From positions 545,400 through 609,399 of the forward strand of contig NW_006921548.1 of assembly GCF_000340215.1 (NCBI RefSeq): 64,000 nt of DNA, given 5' to 3'. Each line of letters opens with the position of its first letter. Position 1 is the stretch's first letter. Source of the DNA: Pseudocercospora fijiensis CIRAD86. Lineage: Eukaryota > Ascomycota > Dothideomycetes > Mycosphaerellales > Mycosphaerellaceae. The notes beneath the pieces were generated by a model. The model was not told the origin of the DNA. It worked only from the letters and a program-made list of their open reading frames with translations, and made no database searches. The position numbers and the translations under genes are program-made. Positions 32,801 to 45,123 of this stretch are shown in pieces.

Positions 32801-33243
32801 ATAAGTAAAGTTATAGTATAGGAGGGATTAATATATAATAAGTACTAATATATATATACTTACTATAGTAGTAGTAATAGTAAGTATAGAAGGACGGATT
32901 TAACGAACCCTATTTTTGATTCTAATACTTTAATGTTCTCCTATATATACTTAACGATATCGCTACTCTCTCTCTAGTATATATATCTTACTATACTTAA
33001 ATCTAATTATATCCCTATTCGCTTTTCTCTCTCTCTTTCCTTTCTCTTTTCCTATTATCTATACGATATATACTCCTTAAACCTTCCTACCTTTAGACTT
33101 CGGTAATAGTAAACTAAACTTCTTTACCCTTCCGGACCTCTTCGACCTCCTTATACTAGGCTTCTTACCTACCTTCTATCTCTTACTTAATAGCGTAGGC
33201 GCTAGTATAGAAGAATAAGAGTTAAAGGATATCGTTTTTATTA

Positions 33244-33342
<99 letters not shown>

Positions 33343-33727
33343 CGTCCCTCGGATCTTTAATAAGTTTCTAACCGGATCGTATAGTATCTAGATTATTCTT
33401 GGCGATAGATTTTCTAGGATTAATTCTCTTAGCGAACTTCTTAGATAGTAGGGGAGGTAAGTTCTCGCTAGTCTATACTAGGCCGAAAAGGTCTCTTACG
33501 TTATTAAAGTCGATTTCGTTATATAGAATTAAAGGATCGTATATAAAGAGGTCTTAGATATTAAAGAGAGATTAACTTTAGTCTTATTAAGATAATAATA
33601 GTATCTATTAGCTAGTAAGGATATTACGGCTTCTAGGTATTAGGGATAATAGGATATTAAAGTCCTCGTAAGGCTAGTTTAACATATCTTAGGGCTAAGG
33701 TTAATATTACTTTAAGAGGTAATAGGC
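32801..33727. other. RIP-degraded DNA with a TAG microsatellite
   Basis: No coding domain was recognised. The interval includes AT-rich short repeats (32820-32890) and the TAG array at 33244-33342. Confidence 0.4.
33244..33342 (+). repeat. Perfect (TAG)33 microsatellite
   Basis: Ninety-nine bases of uninterrupted TAG. In this RIP context the array may descend from CAG, since RIP turns CA into TA, but a native TAG array is equally possible. Confidence 0.95.
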
Positions 33728-34170
33728 GGAAACTAATACTACTACTATACCGGGTAGTAGTAGCGTAGGCAACCGCTAGTAGTACGATCTATCTAATAAT
33801 AGATAGCCGTACTAGGCTAATAACGTAGTAGTTCTAGAGACTTAGGGTAGTAACTAGAGCCCTATAATAGTAATACTAAGAAGTGTAGTATAGATAGTGT
33901 ATTGAACGAGGTTAATAATTCTACTCTACTCTAGAAGGAGCTGTTTATATAGGCCCTAACCCTATAGGGGGTAGGGGGTCCTAGTTGCTAGCTAACATTC
34001 CCTCCCTTTCTAGGTATCTAACTAGACACTATATAATACGCTCGAAACAAATAAGAAGTTATATAAGGCGTATCTTAAGACCGTAGTTAAGCGCTAGTTT
34101 CTACTCGCTTCTAATACTAATAATACCCCTAAGGTAGTATTATCCTAAACGCCGAGTACTACCTACTAGC
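33728..34170 (-). mobile_element. Diverged LTR and 3' end of a D-family Gypsy element
   Basis: The stretch 33728-34003 (GGCGGAAACTAATACTACTA, ACTAGAGCCCTA, ATTGAACGAGGTTAATAATT, TCTAGAAGGAG) is a diverged copy of the LTRs of element D. It is followed by TCCCTCCCTTTCT (a polypurine tract on the minus strand) and a TCTAACTAGACAC stretch. The recurrent GC palindrome lies at 34121-34142. The same order occurs at 51315-51724. The rest of this copy is missing, cut by element C. Confidence 0.7.
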
Positions 34171-34647
34171 TATTGTAGTAGAGTAGCCCTACATCGGTGT
34201 AGCCCGAGCCCCACTTGCATACTACTTACTATATAGGACATACAGAACAATATACTACTAACTACTACTATAGACACTATATATATACGTTCCCTTTATA
34301 CTAACTACTTCTTAGATACCTTTAATACCTTTTCTTCTTATATATACCTTTACCCTACCTCGTCTATCTATCGTACGTAGACCCCTTATAGCTCTAAACC
34401 GCATATAACGAACCTAGACATATAGTATAAAGCCCTCTATATATGTACCTATACCTACGACCTCCCTAGTACTACTATATCTCTAGAGCCGAAGGTAGGG
34501 CTATCTTTATTTTTAAAGATGTAGGTATATATATAGATAAAACGGAGTAGTAGCGGAGGCCTTAACGTCTTTTAGTAGAGTCGCTAGCCGACTCTAAGCC
34601 TAGAAGGACTAAAGGGTTTCTACCCCTATACTTACCCGAATAGATAC

Positions 34648-34751
34648 TTTACTAGCGTTAAGACGTCCCGCTAGTAATAAACCGCTAACCGTTACCGACT
34701 TTACTAGTATTAAGACGTCCTACTAGTAATAAACCGCTAACCGTTACCGAT
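34648..34751 (+). repeat. 52 bp tandem duplication
   Basis: Two copies of a 52 bp unit beginning TTTACTAG(C/T)(G/A)TTAAGACGTC start at 34648 and 34700. They lie in the region upstream of the gag gene of element C. Confidence 0.85.
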
Positions 34752-35629
34752 ACCGATACTAATACTAATACCGACTATATCCGCGGATAACTTACGAAAT
34801 TACGAACCCTTTATCTATCTATAGCAGATAGGGCTTACGACGTTACAGCCGAATACTAGAATTATAGGAAGACGAGGAGGCTACCTATGTTTAACTAATA
34901 GGGGGATATAGAAGACCCCGAAACCCTAGCCTTATACCCCGATTCCCTAAACCCGGTTTCCTACTATTAGGATAAACTTTTCGGAACGATTTAAAATAAG
35001 AACCGCTAAATTACTAGCCCGAGCGCTAAACGCTTAGGCTTAACAATGTACTAAGCAGTTAGCTATATACGAATAGGCCTATCGATACCCTAGCTAGCTA
35101 GCTACTATATACCGAGGGTGCTACTACCCTTTAAATAGCGACCTACCTACCCGCCTACCTACGAAACCGCCCCTTTCCTTTAAAGCAACCTTTACTACTA
35201 CCGAAACATATATACGTATATATATTTATTAAACTGTCTAATTCTACTACTACTATACCTTTCCCCTTCTTACTTACTATATACTAATTACTATACTTCC
35301 TCTATTCTACCGACGATATAGAGTACTAACAACCTACTAATACTACCTCCTCTATACTTAGGATCGAGGAATAGCGTCCTTCTAATACTAGGAGGCTAAG
35401 GGATGAAGCCCCTCTACTACTTACTACGAGCGTTCCTCTACCCCTAGATTCGAGTACCGTAGGGGATAGAGCTACTACCTTACTTAGAAGCGATAGTAAT
35501 ACGGCCCTCGGAGTAGATAGTACTACTAGGCCCGATAAAGGGCTAATACCGACGGTAACTAATACTATCGCTTTCCCTCCGAATATCCTATAAGGCCTTC
35601 TATAGGCCTTCTCCGATATAAGACCCTAA

Positions 35630-37978
35630 ATGCCTCTTCCTAGTACGGTTAAGAATCCGTATTTTACTAGAGAGAATGCTACTAGTTTCGCCGACCGTTT
35701 TACGATCCTGCTCGAGAGATACTACCCTCGCTATAATACCCCGAAAGCGATAAAGCTCCTCGTTACTAACTATAATCTTACTATTCGATACCGTATTAAC
35801 CGGATTATTTCTAGAGACCCCCTTATGTCTTAGACGACCTTCCTTACTAGGTTTAAGCAGGAATTTGCTAACTAGGATATTACTATACGGCTTAACTCCC
35901 GAGAATACCTTAAATAGCTCTACGATAGCTAGAGTCCTACTAGTAATACTATACTATTCTATAACGAGTTCTACTAGATCGCCGAGAAGGTACCGAGGAG
36001 ACTCCTCGATAATATAACCCGAAGCCGCCTCTTCCTAAAGGGTTTAGGGAAGGTGTCCTTAGATATAATAGCTCGTATATATAAGAAGTATAACGTCTAC
36101 CCCTACGATGCTAAATCGTTTACGGATTTCGAACGCATCTTTCTAGCTAGATCTAGTATAGCCCGAGCTCGCTAGGGCTTCACTCTCTTAATAACCGACA
36201 ATAGTAGTTATATAAAGGGGCTTCGTAAGACTATCGAAAAGAGATAGCCGAGTATAAAGCTAACCCTTAAGGCTTAAAGATAAGGGGTTGCTATTAAGCT
36301 AGTTGTCTCTAATAAGTACGAGGATCTCGTTAGGCAGTTCTAGGACCTAAAGCTGTCCCTTATATCGAGGGAGAACTAGGTAAAACCTCCTACTAGTGCC
36401 GTTAATACGAACAACGACTCCTATACTCTTTAGAGGTTTACCGGCCCTCCTATTAAATATAATCCTCGCCTTGCTTAGTAGACCTACGATCGTGCCTATA
36501 GCTATACTACTAACTACTTCGCCTATTAGTCTCCCCCTAGGTATAAGGGTCTCTATTACTACTATAGTAGCGAGGGATATATACGCTCTACTTATAGGCT
36601 ATATCGATATATCTAAGCTACTAGATACTACTACCTTCGCGAGCGTACCTAGTTTATTAGCCCTCTAGACAACCTCTTACCGAAATAGCTTAAGTTTCGA
36701 AACGATAGTATTAGGCTAAAACTCGCGATAATACTACCCCCTATAGAAGACTACTACTAGTATAAGATCCCCTTTCCTCCGGAGTATAGAATAGAGGCCC
36801 TTAGATCTAAGTTTAACTACGCTTCTAGGTACCCGAAACTACCGGCTCCGACTTTACGACCTTCTACCCCTTCTACCCCTATTACCCCTATTGCCCCTAC
36901 TATCCCCTTTGCCCCTACTCCTCCCTATAGGAGCACTCCCCGCCCCTCTATACCTATAATACCCCCTTAACTACCCCCTCCTCCTTAGCGATTCCCTCCT
37001 ACTACTAATCCGTACGGAGGTATAGCCTCTAATAATACCTAGAGCGGGTTACCTACCCCTACCCCTATCCCTTCCGCCTCTACTATTCCCCCTACTACGA
37101 CTAGAAGAGTAATATTCAATTAGCGAGTATATAATATAGAACTATAGGTAATTAACGAGATCGAGGAGAGTCTTAACTATAGAGAGTATAAAGGCCTTCC
37201 TAAGGAGGATAATTAGCTATAGGTTAATACCTTTACTACTACCTATAGTAGCTAGGGTAAGGAACCCCTTCGTAGGGGTCTCCCTAATACGGCTACTACT
37301 AATACTAATCGGATCCGGAAAGCGGCTACTAAATAGAAGAAGGCTACGAAGATAAAGAGTATCCGGAACGTACTATAAGGATAGACCCTTTCTAAGGCTA
37401 AGAAGAGCTACTAAAAGCTAATAGAGCTACGAGAGACGACCGAGTAGAGTAATACTTCTTTAGGGGCCCCGCGGGTATACTCGGAGGAGATAGTTAGCCG
37501 AGAAAGTCTAGCTATAGGCCCTTCCGGCGCGTACTAACCCCCTCGGGTTAAAACTATCCTAAAGAGTATAATCGATCTCGATATTAAGGATATATCGATA
37601 GAAGACGCCTCTCCTCGGCCTAAGGTAATCGCTCCTCGCCTAAAGGAAGGGATATCTCGTCTAGTTAACTAGGAGAGACTAAAGGGAGTAAACCCCCCTA
37701 CTACGAAGCGGAGGGAGCCTAAGATAACTAACCTAGTTAAGAACCTCTAGAAATACTATAAGGACGATAATTTCTAAATTAAGAAGTTCCTTAACGGGAA
37801 TAGAATATAGTTAAGTAACGCCGAGGTCCTATCTTATATCCCTAAGTACTAAAAGCTAGTAGCGAGATAGCTAAATAATAATACCCTAGCTAGTAAGATC
37901 CGAGAGCTAGAAAGGGAGGAGGCTAAGAAGATTCCCTAGTAGATTATAGAGGTAGCTACGTAGCTAGCTAGTAGGTAT
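35630..37978 (+). pseudogene. Gag-like gene of element C, RIP-degraded
   Basis: The frame starts near MPLPSTVKNPYFTRENATSF (ATG 35630), with FADRFTILLERYYPRYNT and a gag-type helical core to about 36340. A Pro-rich stretch near 36850-37080 (PSTPSTPITPIAPTIPFAPT) and a Lys/Arg-rich C-terminal part follow. The last codons abut the AGAGG target duplication of element B and resume at 45124. Stops are mostly TAG, with at least one frame change (near 36400-36670). Confidence 0.55.
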
Positions 37979-37983
37979 AGAGG

Positions 37984-38180
37984 TGTTAGAGCTAAAGAGG
38001 CTATACGTGATTGGCATATAATTAGGCCGAGTGAAGCTAGGGTCTTAGTGCCTTAGGCAGGGCTTAGCGCTTAGCGTTAGGCTAACTAGCCTGCCTTCCT
38101 CCCTCTCCTCTTAGATCTCTATCGAATACTATACTAATTCACTACCACCCTATCTACCTACTAATATAACCCTTCTTATA
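37984..38180 (+). repeat. 5' LTR of element B
   Basis: 197 bp, same length as the 3' LTR at 44922-45118, with seven transition differences. Confidence 0.92.
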
Positions 38181-38439
38181 TAGTATTCGATCCACCCTTT
38201 AAGGGCAGCAGCTAGATAGTCCTTGTTTTAAGCTTTTAGCGGTATAGCTACGAAAAACTATCGATTTAACTATATTGCGCCCGAAGAACGGGACCTATAC
38301 GTACTATTCTACTAAAACAACCGTACCAATTATTAAGCAAGGCCTTCTATACGGCCTATTACACTAAGTTAAGCACATTAGGCCGATACTCGCTAATTCC
38401 GCTATATCCGCACTATAAGGGGCTATAATACATTATTAG

Positions 38440-39800
38440 TGCTACCCCTTATTACAATAGCCGGTTCATTACGAAGCAACAACAACCGTGCTACCGCTAG
38501 CAGCGCTAGCAATAACAACGCTAGTAGTATAGTACCTGCTAAAGTGCCTACTAAAGCACCTACTAAAGTACCTACTAAAGAGCCTACTACTAGGCCTGCC
38601 GAAGAACCTGTAGTTCTAGGCGACGATCTAGAATTGCCTGTTAACGACATTCTTAATAACATTGTCAATCGACGATATAGCTAACTAGCCTTTAGGCCCT
38701 AGCTAGTAGCGAGACTTTAGGAAGCTACCTAAAATAGGCTCGCTACTCTACGCTAAGAACAACAGCTAAAGGATAATCTCCTTAAAATTCGTCGCCTTTA
38801 GGAGGCCCTAATAACTAACACTAAGCCGACAGCAGGGCCGTCCTTACTATTAGTCCTAGTTTAGAAGAAGGATGCTAAACTCAAGGACTACACCGTGTTT
38901 AATAGCTCTAGTCGAAAGCAATACAATAACTATATTCGTAACTGTAAGCTTAACTAGCGCAATGCACCGAGAGCGCTGCTAGATAACTATTCCTTAGTTG
39001 TCTATGCTATGCAGTATATTAACGGTGACCCTAAGCGTATATAGGATAACTATTTTGATTCCCTTTACGACTAGACCGCTGTTCAATAGCAGGATTACAA
39101 GACTATTATACTAAACACCCTTAGCAACCCTATATTGCGCTAGTAGCACGCCTAAGACCAATACCTACGTGCTAAGCAAAAGGCCGACTAAACCTCTCGA
39201 TCCTTCGAGGCCTATCTAAAGACCCTTAAGGACGATTTGCTACCTAAGACCGACTCTATCTAGATATCTAAGATACGACCTAAACTAAGATAGGAACTAG
39301 TCCTTAAATTAGACCGCCGCCGTGTGTTCGAATAGGCTAATCTTATACGCATTCAATTCATAGTTGAAGTAGAGACTATAGAGCGTATAGTACAGCTATA
39401 GCAACGGTTAGAATCCAAGATACGACTATCTACTAACCGTGGCCGCGGTGGAAACTAAGGAGGTACTCCCTAAACTAACACTGCTAACAATAGAAACAGT
39501 AACGACTAACGTAGAAGAGGTAGGGGCCGATACCGCGGTAGAAACCCCTAGCGAGGAAGAGGACAAGGAAGGGGCTTATTTCTATATACCCCTAATCGTT
39601 TATCTAATTCTAGCACTAATTCGAGCGGACCTAGCGGTGCCCTAACTAGATACAAGTGCTTCAATTGTAATAGCACCACTCATTTACTAGGCTAATGTAA
39701 TAGGCCTCGAGACTAGGCCCGAGTCGACCGTGCTACCGCTAAATACCGAAAGCACCTCTTAGCCGCTAACGCTACCCCTGTTAGCCCTTCTAACTATTCG
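38440..39800 (+). pseudogene. Gag of element B, RIP-degraded
   Basis: The N-terminal part carries a short repeat (VPTKAPTKVPTKEPT, about 38535-38590). A gag core around 38930-39400 has SFEAYLKTLKDDLLPKT. A zinc knuckle CFNCNSTTHLLG-x-C lies at 39658-39699 (C-x2-C-x4-H-x4-C, one stop inside). Gag would form the particle and bind RNA. Stops at former Gln/Trp codons and at least one frame change are present. Confidence 0.7.
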
Positions 39801-39835
39801 AAAAAAGAGTAAGCGCCGCACTAACTGTTAGCCTT

Positions 39836-42800
39836 GTGCGGCGTAAGACCATCGACATTGTGCTAGCTATTATACGTACCTGTCTCGTATCGGACTCGTA
39901 TAGCAACAATTATAGAACTAAGGTTACGCTAGACCTAGGAAATTCAGTTAGTGCCCTTATTAGCTATCGCCTAGCTAAGCAATTAGACCTTCGACAATTG
40001 CCTAGGACTAACCTACTAACCCTTGCTTGGTTTAATAACGCTCGGCACTTAACCTACGGAGCCTACTATATCTATATAGCTCTAAAGGACGACCTCGGAA
40101 ATGAACGCATACTAAACTTCACTGCCTACGCGGTAGATATAGACAGCCTCCTATCCGATATTGTTATTAGTAACCCTGTTCTCAAGTACTATGCTATAGT
40201 TATAGACTTAGGCAGTTAACAATAGCGATTTAGAATCGCTAGGAAGGAGGACATTAAACATATCGACATTAGCGAGTGTCCTAATAATATTAGGGTCCTA
40301 TTTATTAGCAACCTAACTCCCGCCTTAGCTAATCTAACTGCCGACCTACTCGGTAGTAATAACGATAAGCCTGTGCCCCCTAATGGCATAGACCCTAATT
40401 AGCTTGCTCGTATACTAGAGCTTATTCGAGAGACCTATATTAATGTGTTTAAATACCACTTAGCATCGACATTGCCTATATTCAAAGAGACGGATTATAA
40501 GATTGATATTATAGAGGGCAAAGAGGTCCCTTTTAGGCCCCTCTATAACCTTAGTAAACGAGAGCTTGCTATATTGCGTAAGTACCTAGAGGAAAACCTA
40601 GCTAATAGTCGAATTCGGTATAGTAACAGCCCTGCCGGTGCCCCTATCCTGTTCGTACTAAAGAAAGATAGTAGCCTGCGCCTTTATATCGATTATCGTA
40701 GGCTTAATGCTATTACTATCAAAGACCGCTGTCTACTTCCGCTTATTAATAAGACCCTCGATCGCCTTTCTAGTGCCTATTACTATACTATATTGGACAT
40801 TAAGGACGCCTATTACCGCATCCGTATTCGCAAGGGCGATAAATAGAAGACAGCCTTTCGCACTCGTTATAGGCATTTCGAGTACTTAGTTATACTATTC
40901 GGCTTAGCTAATGCCTCTGTAACGTTCTAGTCCTACATTAATCGGGCCCTTTCGGGCCTATTAGACTATCTCTATATAGTTTACCTAGATAACATCCTAG
41001 TCTACATACATTTACCTAATATTATAGAACACTAGGCCGTAGTACGCAAGGTCCTCGACCGCCTACGGACCTATAGACTGTATTGCAAGCCTTCTAAATG
41101 CACCTTCGCTACTAAGGAGGTATCCTTCCTTAGCTTCCTCGTATTAACTAAGGGTGTTAAGGCTGATCCTAACTAGATTAAGACCATCACTAAGTAGCTA
41201 ACGCCTACTAGTATTAAGGAGCTTCAATTATTCCTAGGTTTTGCTAACTTCTATCGTCGCTTTATTAAGGGCTATTTACGACACGTAATGCCCCTAACTA
41301 AGCTTACTAAAACTAAGGCCAACCCGACTAGAGAGTTTAGATAGACTAATAAGGCTTAAGCCGCTTTTGACGGTCTAAAGCAACGCTTTACTAAAGTCCC
41401 CTTATTATACTACTTCGTACTAAGCAAACCAATTCGCATTGAGACTAACGCTTTACAGTTTGCTATATCCGCTATTATATTACAATAGTCGGATAAGGAC
41501 CATTACTAGCACCCGATTGCCTTCTTCTCGAGGAAGATAATTAATGCTAAACGTCGCTACGAGACCTACGAGCAAGAGCTCCTAGCTATTGTCGAGGCCT
41601 TTAAGCATTAGAGGCACTACCTCGATAGGGCTTAATATACAATACAGGTCTATACGGACTATAACAACCTCCGTAGCATTACTAAGGTTACTAGGGTTAT
41701 AGGTCGACAGGCTAGATAGGCCGTCTACCTCGCCGGGTTCGATTTTGATGTATTATATCGGTTAGGCGTAAGCAACCCTGCTAATAGCCTATCGAGGCGG
41801 CCTAATTACAATAGCGAGACCTAGCATATTAATTCTTTGTTTCCAACCCTGTAGCATAAGATCGCTATAGCCCGTATTATTAATAAGCAAGCGTAGGATG
41901 AGCGGCTTACCGGACTCCGCGACGGCTTAAAGCATGTTAATGCTCTTACTATATTAATAGTGCGTATTAAGACAAGGGCTAAGGACATAGATAGGAGAAG
42001 TTATAATAACTCCCTAGTCGACATCGCAATATATAGTAATAGCGATAGCACTAATACAGTTAATCCGGCTACTAGTGCTATTAGATGCATACAATGCGTA
42101 CCTCGTTTAATAGCGAGGGTGCTATTAAATAACCTTGCAAATAGGGATAGTCAATCGTTTATAGATAAGCTATTACGGGCTTAGTAGAGGGACGCCTTTG
42201 CTGCTAAACGTATAGACAAGCTTGTAAGTAGGCGAAAGACTCGATCTAGTAAGAGTAACAACTAGTCGATCGATAACAAAAGTTATTTGAAGTTTAAGGG
42301 CAGATACTATATCCCCGCTAAACATTCGATCCGATAAGAGCTTCTTAAGCGACACTATAATAGTAAGCTTGCCGGTTACTATAGCATAGAGAGGTCGCAC
42401 GAGCTACTATCGCGTACATACTACTAGCTAAATAGTAAGCGGGATATAAAGGAATACGTCAATACGTGTGCCGTATATTAACGTATTAAGGCACCAAAAC
42501 ATTAGCCTTTTAGCGAGTTGTCCTTATTACCAATCCCTTACAAGCCATTTACAGAGCTTACAATAGACTTCATTATAGGCCTTCTACCTGCTAAACGTAG
42601 GGGCAGTAAGGACATCTTCGATGCTATCCTTATTATAGTAGATCGGTTTACTAAAGGCGCTCGATACATCCCGGCACGGAAGGATTAGACTGCTATTAAC
42701 ATAGCAGAGGCTCTATAGAGCAATATCTTCTATACCTATTAGGGGACCCCTAAGGGGATAGTCTCTAACCGGGGCACGACATTTATATCCTATTATTAGA

Positions 42801-43708
42801 GCGAGATATACCTACAGCTAAGACTAAAGCATCGGCTATTAACAGCCTTCTATCTATAGACTAACGGTTAAATAGAGAGGCAGAATGCCACCCTATAGCA
42901 GTACCTGCGCAGCTACATTAATAAGAACCCTAATAACTAGGTCAATCTCCTACAACTAGCCGAATTCGTATACAATAATAGTGTCTACTTATCTACTAAG
43001 GTGTTACCTTATTTCGCTATAATAGGAAGCAACCCTGCGCTGCTATAAGACCTATTTACCTCGCTCGAGGCCGAGCGTAAGGAAAGGGAAGCGTGTTAAG
43101 TACTAACACCTAAGATACTAGCGGCTATTAAGAGAGTTCAAAAGATGCGAGAGATTTACGCTAAGATAGCTAACAAACTAGCAAAAGCCTAGGCCTATTA
43201 GAAGGCCTATTACGACAAATACTATATACCGATAACCTTCAAGCAAGGCGATATAGTTATGCTAAGTACTAAGAACCTCCGCATCCGCAAGCACCTATTA
43301 CCTAACGGCAAAACAAGGCCCAAGCTCGCACTAAGATACATTAGTCCATTCCGCATTCGAGAAGTTAAGGGCTCCTCCGTATAGGCCTATTAGTTATAGC
43401 TTCCTCCTTATTACACTATCTATAACACCTTCTATATCTCCCTCCTTAAACCGTACTACTAACGCGAAGGCGATGAAGCGCCTGCTAAGTTAGAAGAAGT
43501 CTTAGCTAATAGCGAAGAACTATAGTCTATAGAACGTATCCTAAACTATCGGACTAGACAAGGCAAGAAGGAGTACCTGTTAAGATAGCAAGGCTATTTA
43601 CTAGAATAGGACTTATAGGAAGCTAAAGACTCCTTTAAAGACATAACCGAGTTGTTAGATAAGTATTAGACTAGCGTAAAGAACAAGAAGAAGGCTAAAA
43701 GCTTATAA
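39836..43708 (+). pseudogene. Pol of element B: protease, RT, RNase H, integrase, chromodomain
   Basis: Protease: VTLDLGNSVSALISYRLAKQ (about 39920-39980), with the DSG/DTG site altered. RT: 40445-41100 with EVPFRPLYNLSKREL, LYIDYRRLNAITIKDR, LDIKDAYYRIRI and YLDN at 40982-40993 (normally DD). RNase H: ETNALQFAISAI to EQELLAIVEAFKH (41450-41610), then ANSLSRRPN. Integrase: ELTIDFIIGLLPAKRRGSKD, RFTKGARYIPA, NRGTTF and IERQNATL (42560-42890). A C-terminal chromodomain lies at about 43530-43660 (SIERILNYRTRQGKKEYLLR, then QGYLLE). Chromodomains of such elements steer integration to heterochromatin. Short intact stretches remain between stops. Confidence 0.85.
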
Positions 43709-43730
43709 TGTTACTACTAAGGCCTAGGAT

Positions 43731-43755
43731 TAATGCTACCCCCGGGGTGCTATTA
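43731..43755 (+). repeat. GC palindrome copy in element B
   Basis: Contains TAATGCTACCCCCGGGGTG flanked by TATTA; both arms pair. Located about 23 bp after the last pol codons. Confidence 0.85.
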
Positions 43756-44921
43756 GCTAACTAATTAGAAGCAAGCAATTGTTAGTAACAAAGGATAATA
43801 AGACCACACCACTATAGTAAACGCGCACCGAGTGTTAACAAGCGCGCTACGACGCGTCAACTAATTGCCTACTCTTTTAAGGATTCTATCTCTTTACTAA
43901 CGCGCCCTATAGGTCCCCCTCTTATTCCCTTACTCCCTCGAGGCCTAGGCAATCGGCGCGGCCGGCGTAGCCGGCGCGGCTATATTAGTAACAGTATTAC
44001 GGGGTATATTGCTATTTAAGAAAGGAAGGACACCGCTATGTTAGTAACGGTATTGCCGAGTTATTATTAGTTAAAGAAGGTAAAGTTGGCGCTAAGACGA
44101 CTAGCGCTGCTATTGTTAACATTACTTGCTATTGTCGCTACGCCTGTAGACACAACCTTACCTGCACTACGAGCCTAAGGCACCTTTAATCAAAACTTTA
44201 ATCAAAGCTTTAAGCCTATCAAAGGTTTGATTAAAACTTTAAGGCCAAGTTAAAACTTTAACTAAGTCAAAAGATTGAGCGACTAATAGACTAACTAAGG
44301 GCAAAACTATAGAGCTAAGCTAGCCGGGGTCGATCTTGCGGACAATAGGTTACTCCTCGATCTATCTAACCCTTTAAGCGAGGCGAACCTCTACTACTGC
44401 ACTTACAATAGCCTTTACCTATAGAAACTAGACAAGCTGTATTTTTTAAAAGATAAGATAAGATTAACAATTAAAGGCTACTAAACCTAACTAATTAGGG
44501 CTAGCGAAACCACGAACAATAATAGCCCTCGTAACAATAAGAACAACCCTCGGAAGCGGACATTGCTAGGTCTTTTAAGAGTAGACGCAAAGAACTCGGT
44601 ACGACATTACTTAGAACGGAGGTAGGGCTATAATACCTCGTACGTCTACCTATTATAGTAGGGAAGACGCGCTCGTATTGTAATTAGTCGATAGTCCTCA
44701 ATTCTTATAGATATATATTACCTTATTATATACAAGGATAGCGCAGTTAGAGTTAGACATTGTATTAAAAGTGAGGTTTAATATAGTTATATAATTAGGT
44801 AGCTAAGTGTTCAATTTAGCGCGGGCTAAGCAGCTTACTAGACCTGCTAAGTTAGCGGCAATAGAGATTAGATAGGAATATAGACAGGCTACGAGGGCGC
44901 GGCCTTTAGAAGGGAAGCGTA
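43731..44921 (+). other. Post-pol region of element B, possible extra ORF
   Basis: After pol comes the GC palindrome (43731-43755), then about 1.15 kb before the 3' LTR, longer than the usual leader. A frame starting at the ATG within the palindrome is free of stops other than TAG/TAA for about 95 codons. A second stretch (44320-44800) reads protein-like (NLYYCTYNSLYL, DKLYFLKDKIRLTIKGY). No domain was recognised. RIP-created stops make coding hard to judge. Confidence 0.35.
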
Positions 44922-45118
44922 TGTTAGAGCCAAAGAGGCTACACGTGATTAGCATATAATTAGGCCGAGTGAAGCTAGGGTCTTAGTGCCTTAGGCAGGG
45001 CTTGGCGCTTAGCGTTAGGCTAACTAGCCTGCCTTCCTCCCTCTCCTCTTAGATCTCTATCGAATACTACACTAATTCACTACTACCCTATCTACCTGCT
45101 AATATAACCCTTCTTATA
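44922..45118 (+). repeat. 3' LTR of element B
   Basis: 197 bp, preceded by a polypurine stretch and followed by the AGAGG target duplication. Confidence 0.92.
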
Positions 45119-45123
45119 AGAGG

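Larger units (their letters stand above)
37984..45118 (+). mobile_element. Gypsy element B: complete chromovirus with LTRs and target duplication
   Basis: Two 197 bp LTRs (37984-38180 and 44922-45118) differ at seven sites, all C/T or G/A transitions. AGAGG flanks both ends (37979-37983 and 45119-45123). A purine tract (AGAAGGGAAG) precedes the 3' LTR, and TAGTATTCGATCC, possibly TGG-initial before RIP, follows the 5' LTR as a primer-binding candidate. LTR ends read TG...TA (CA before RIP). Gag, zinc knuckle, protease, RT, RNase H, integrase and a C-terminal chromodomain follow in order on the plus strand, defining a chromovirus. It is inserted within gag of element C. Confidence 0.9.

Noticed and set aside
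38423..38684. Small intact gene on the minus strand in element B
   Set aside because: Antisense of the gag repeat PTKxPTK; the plus-strand frame fits gag.
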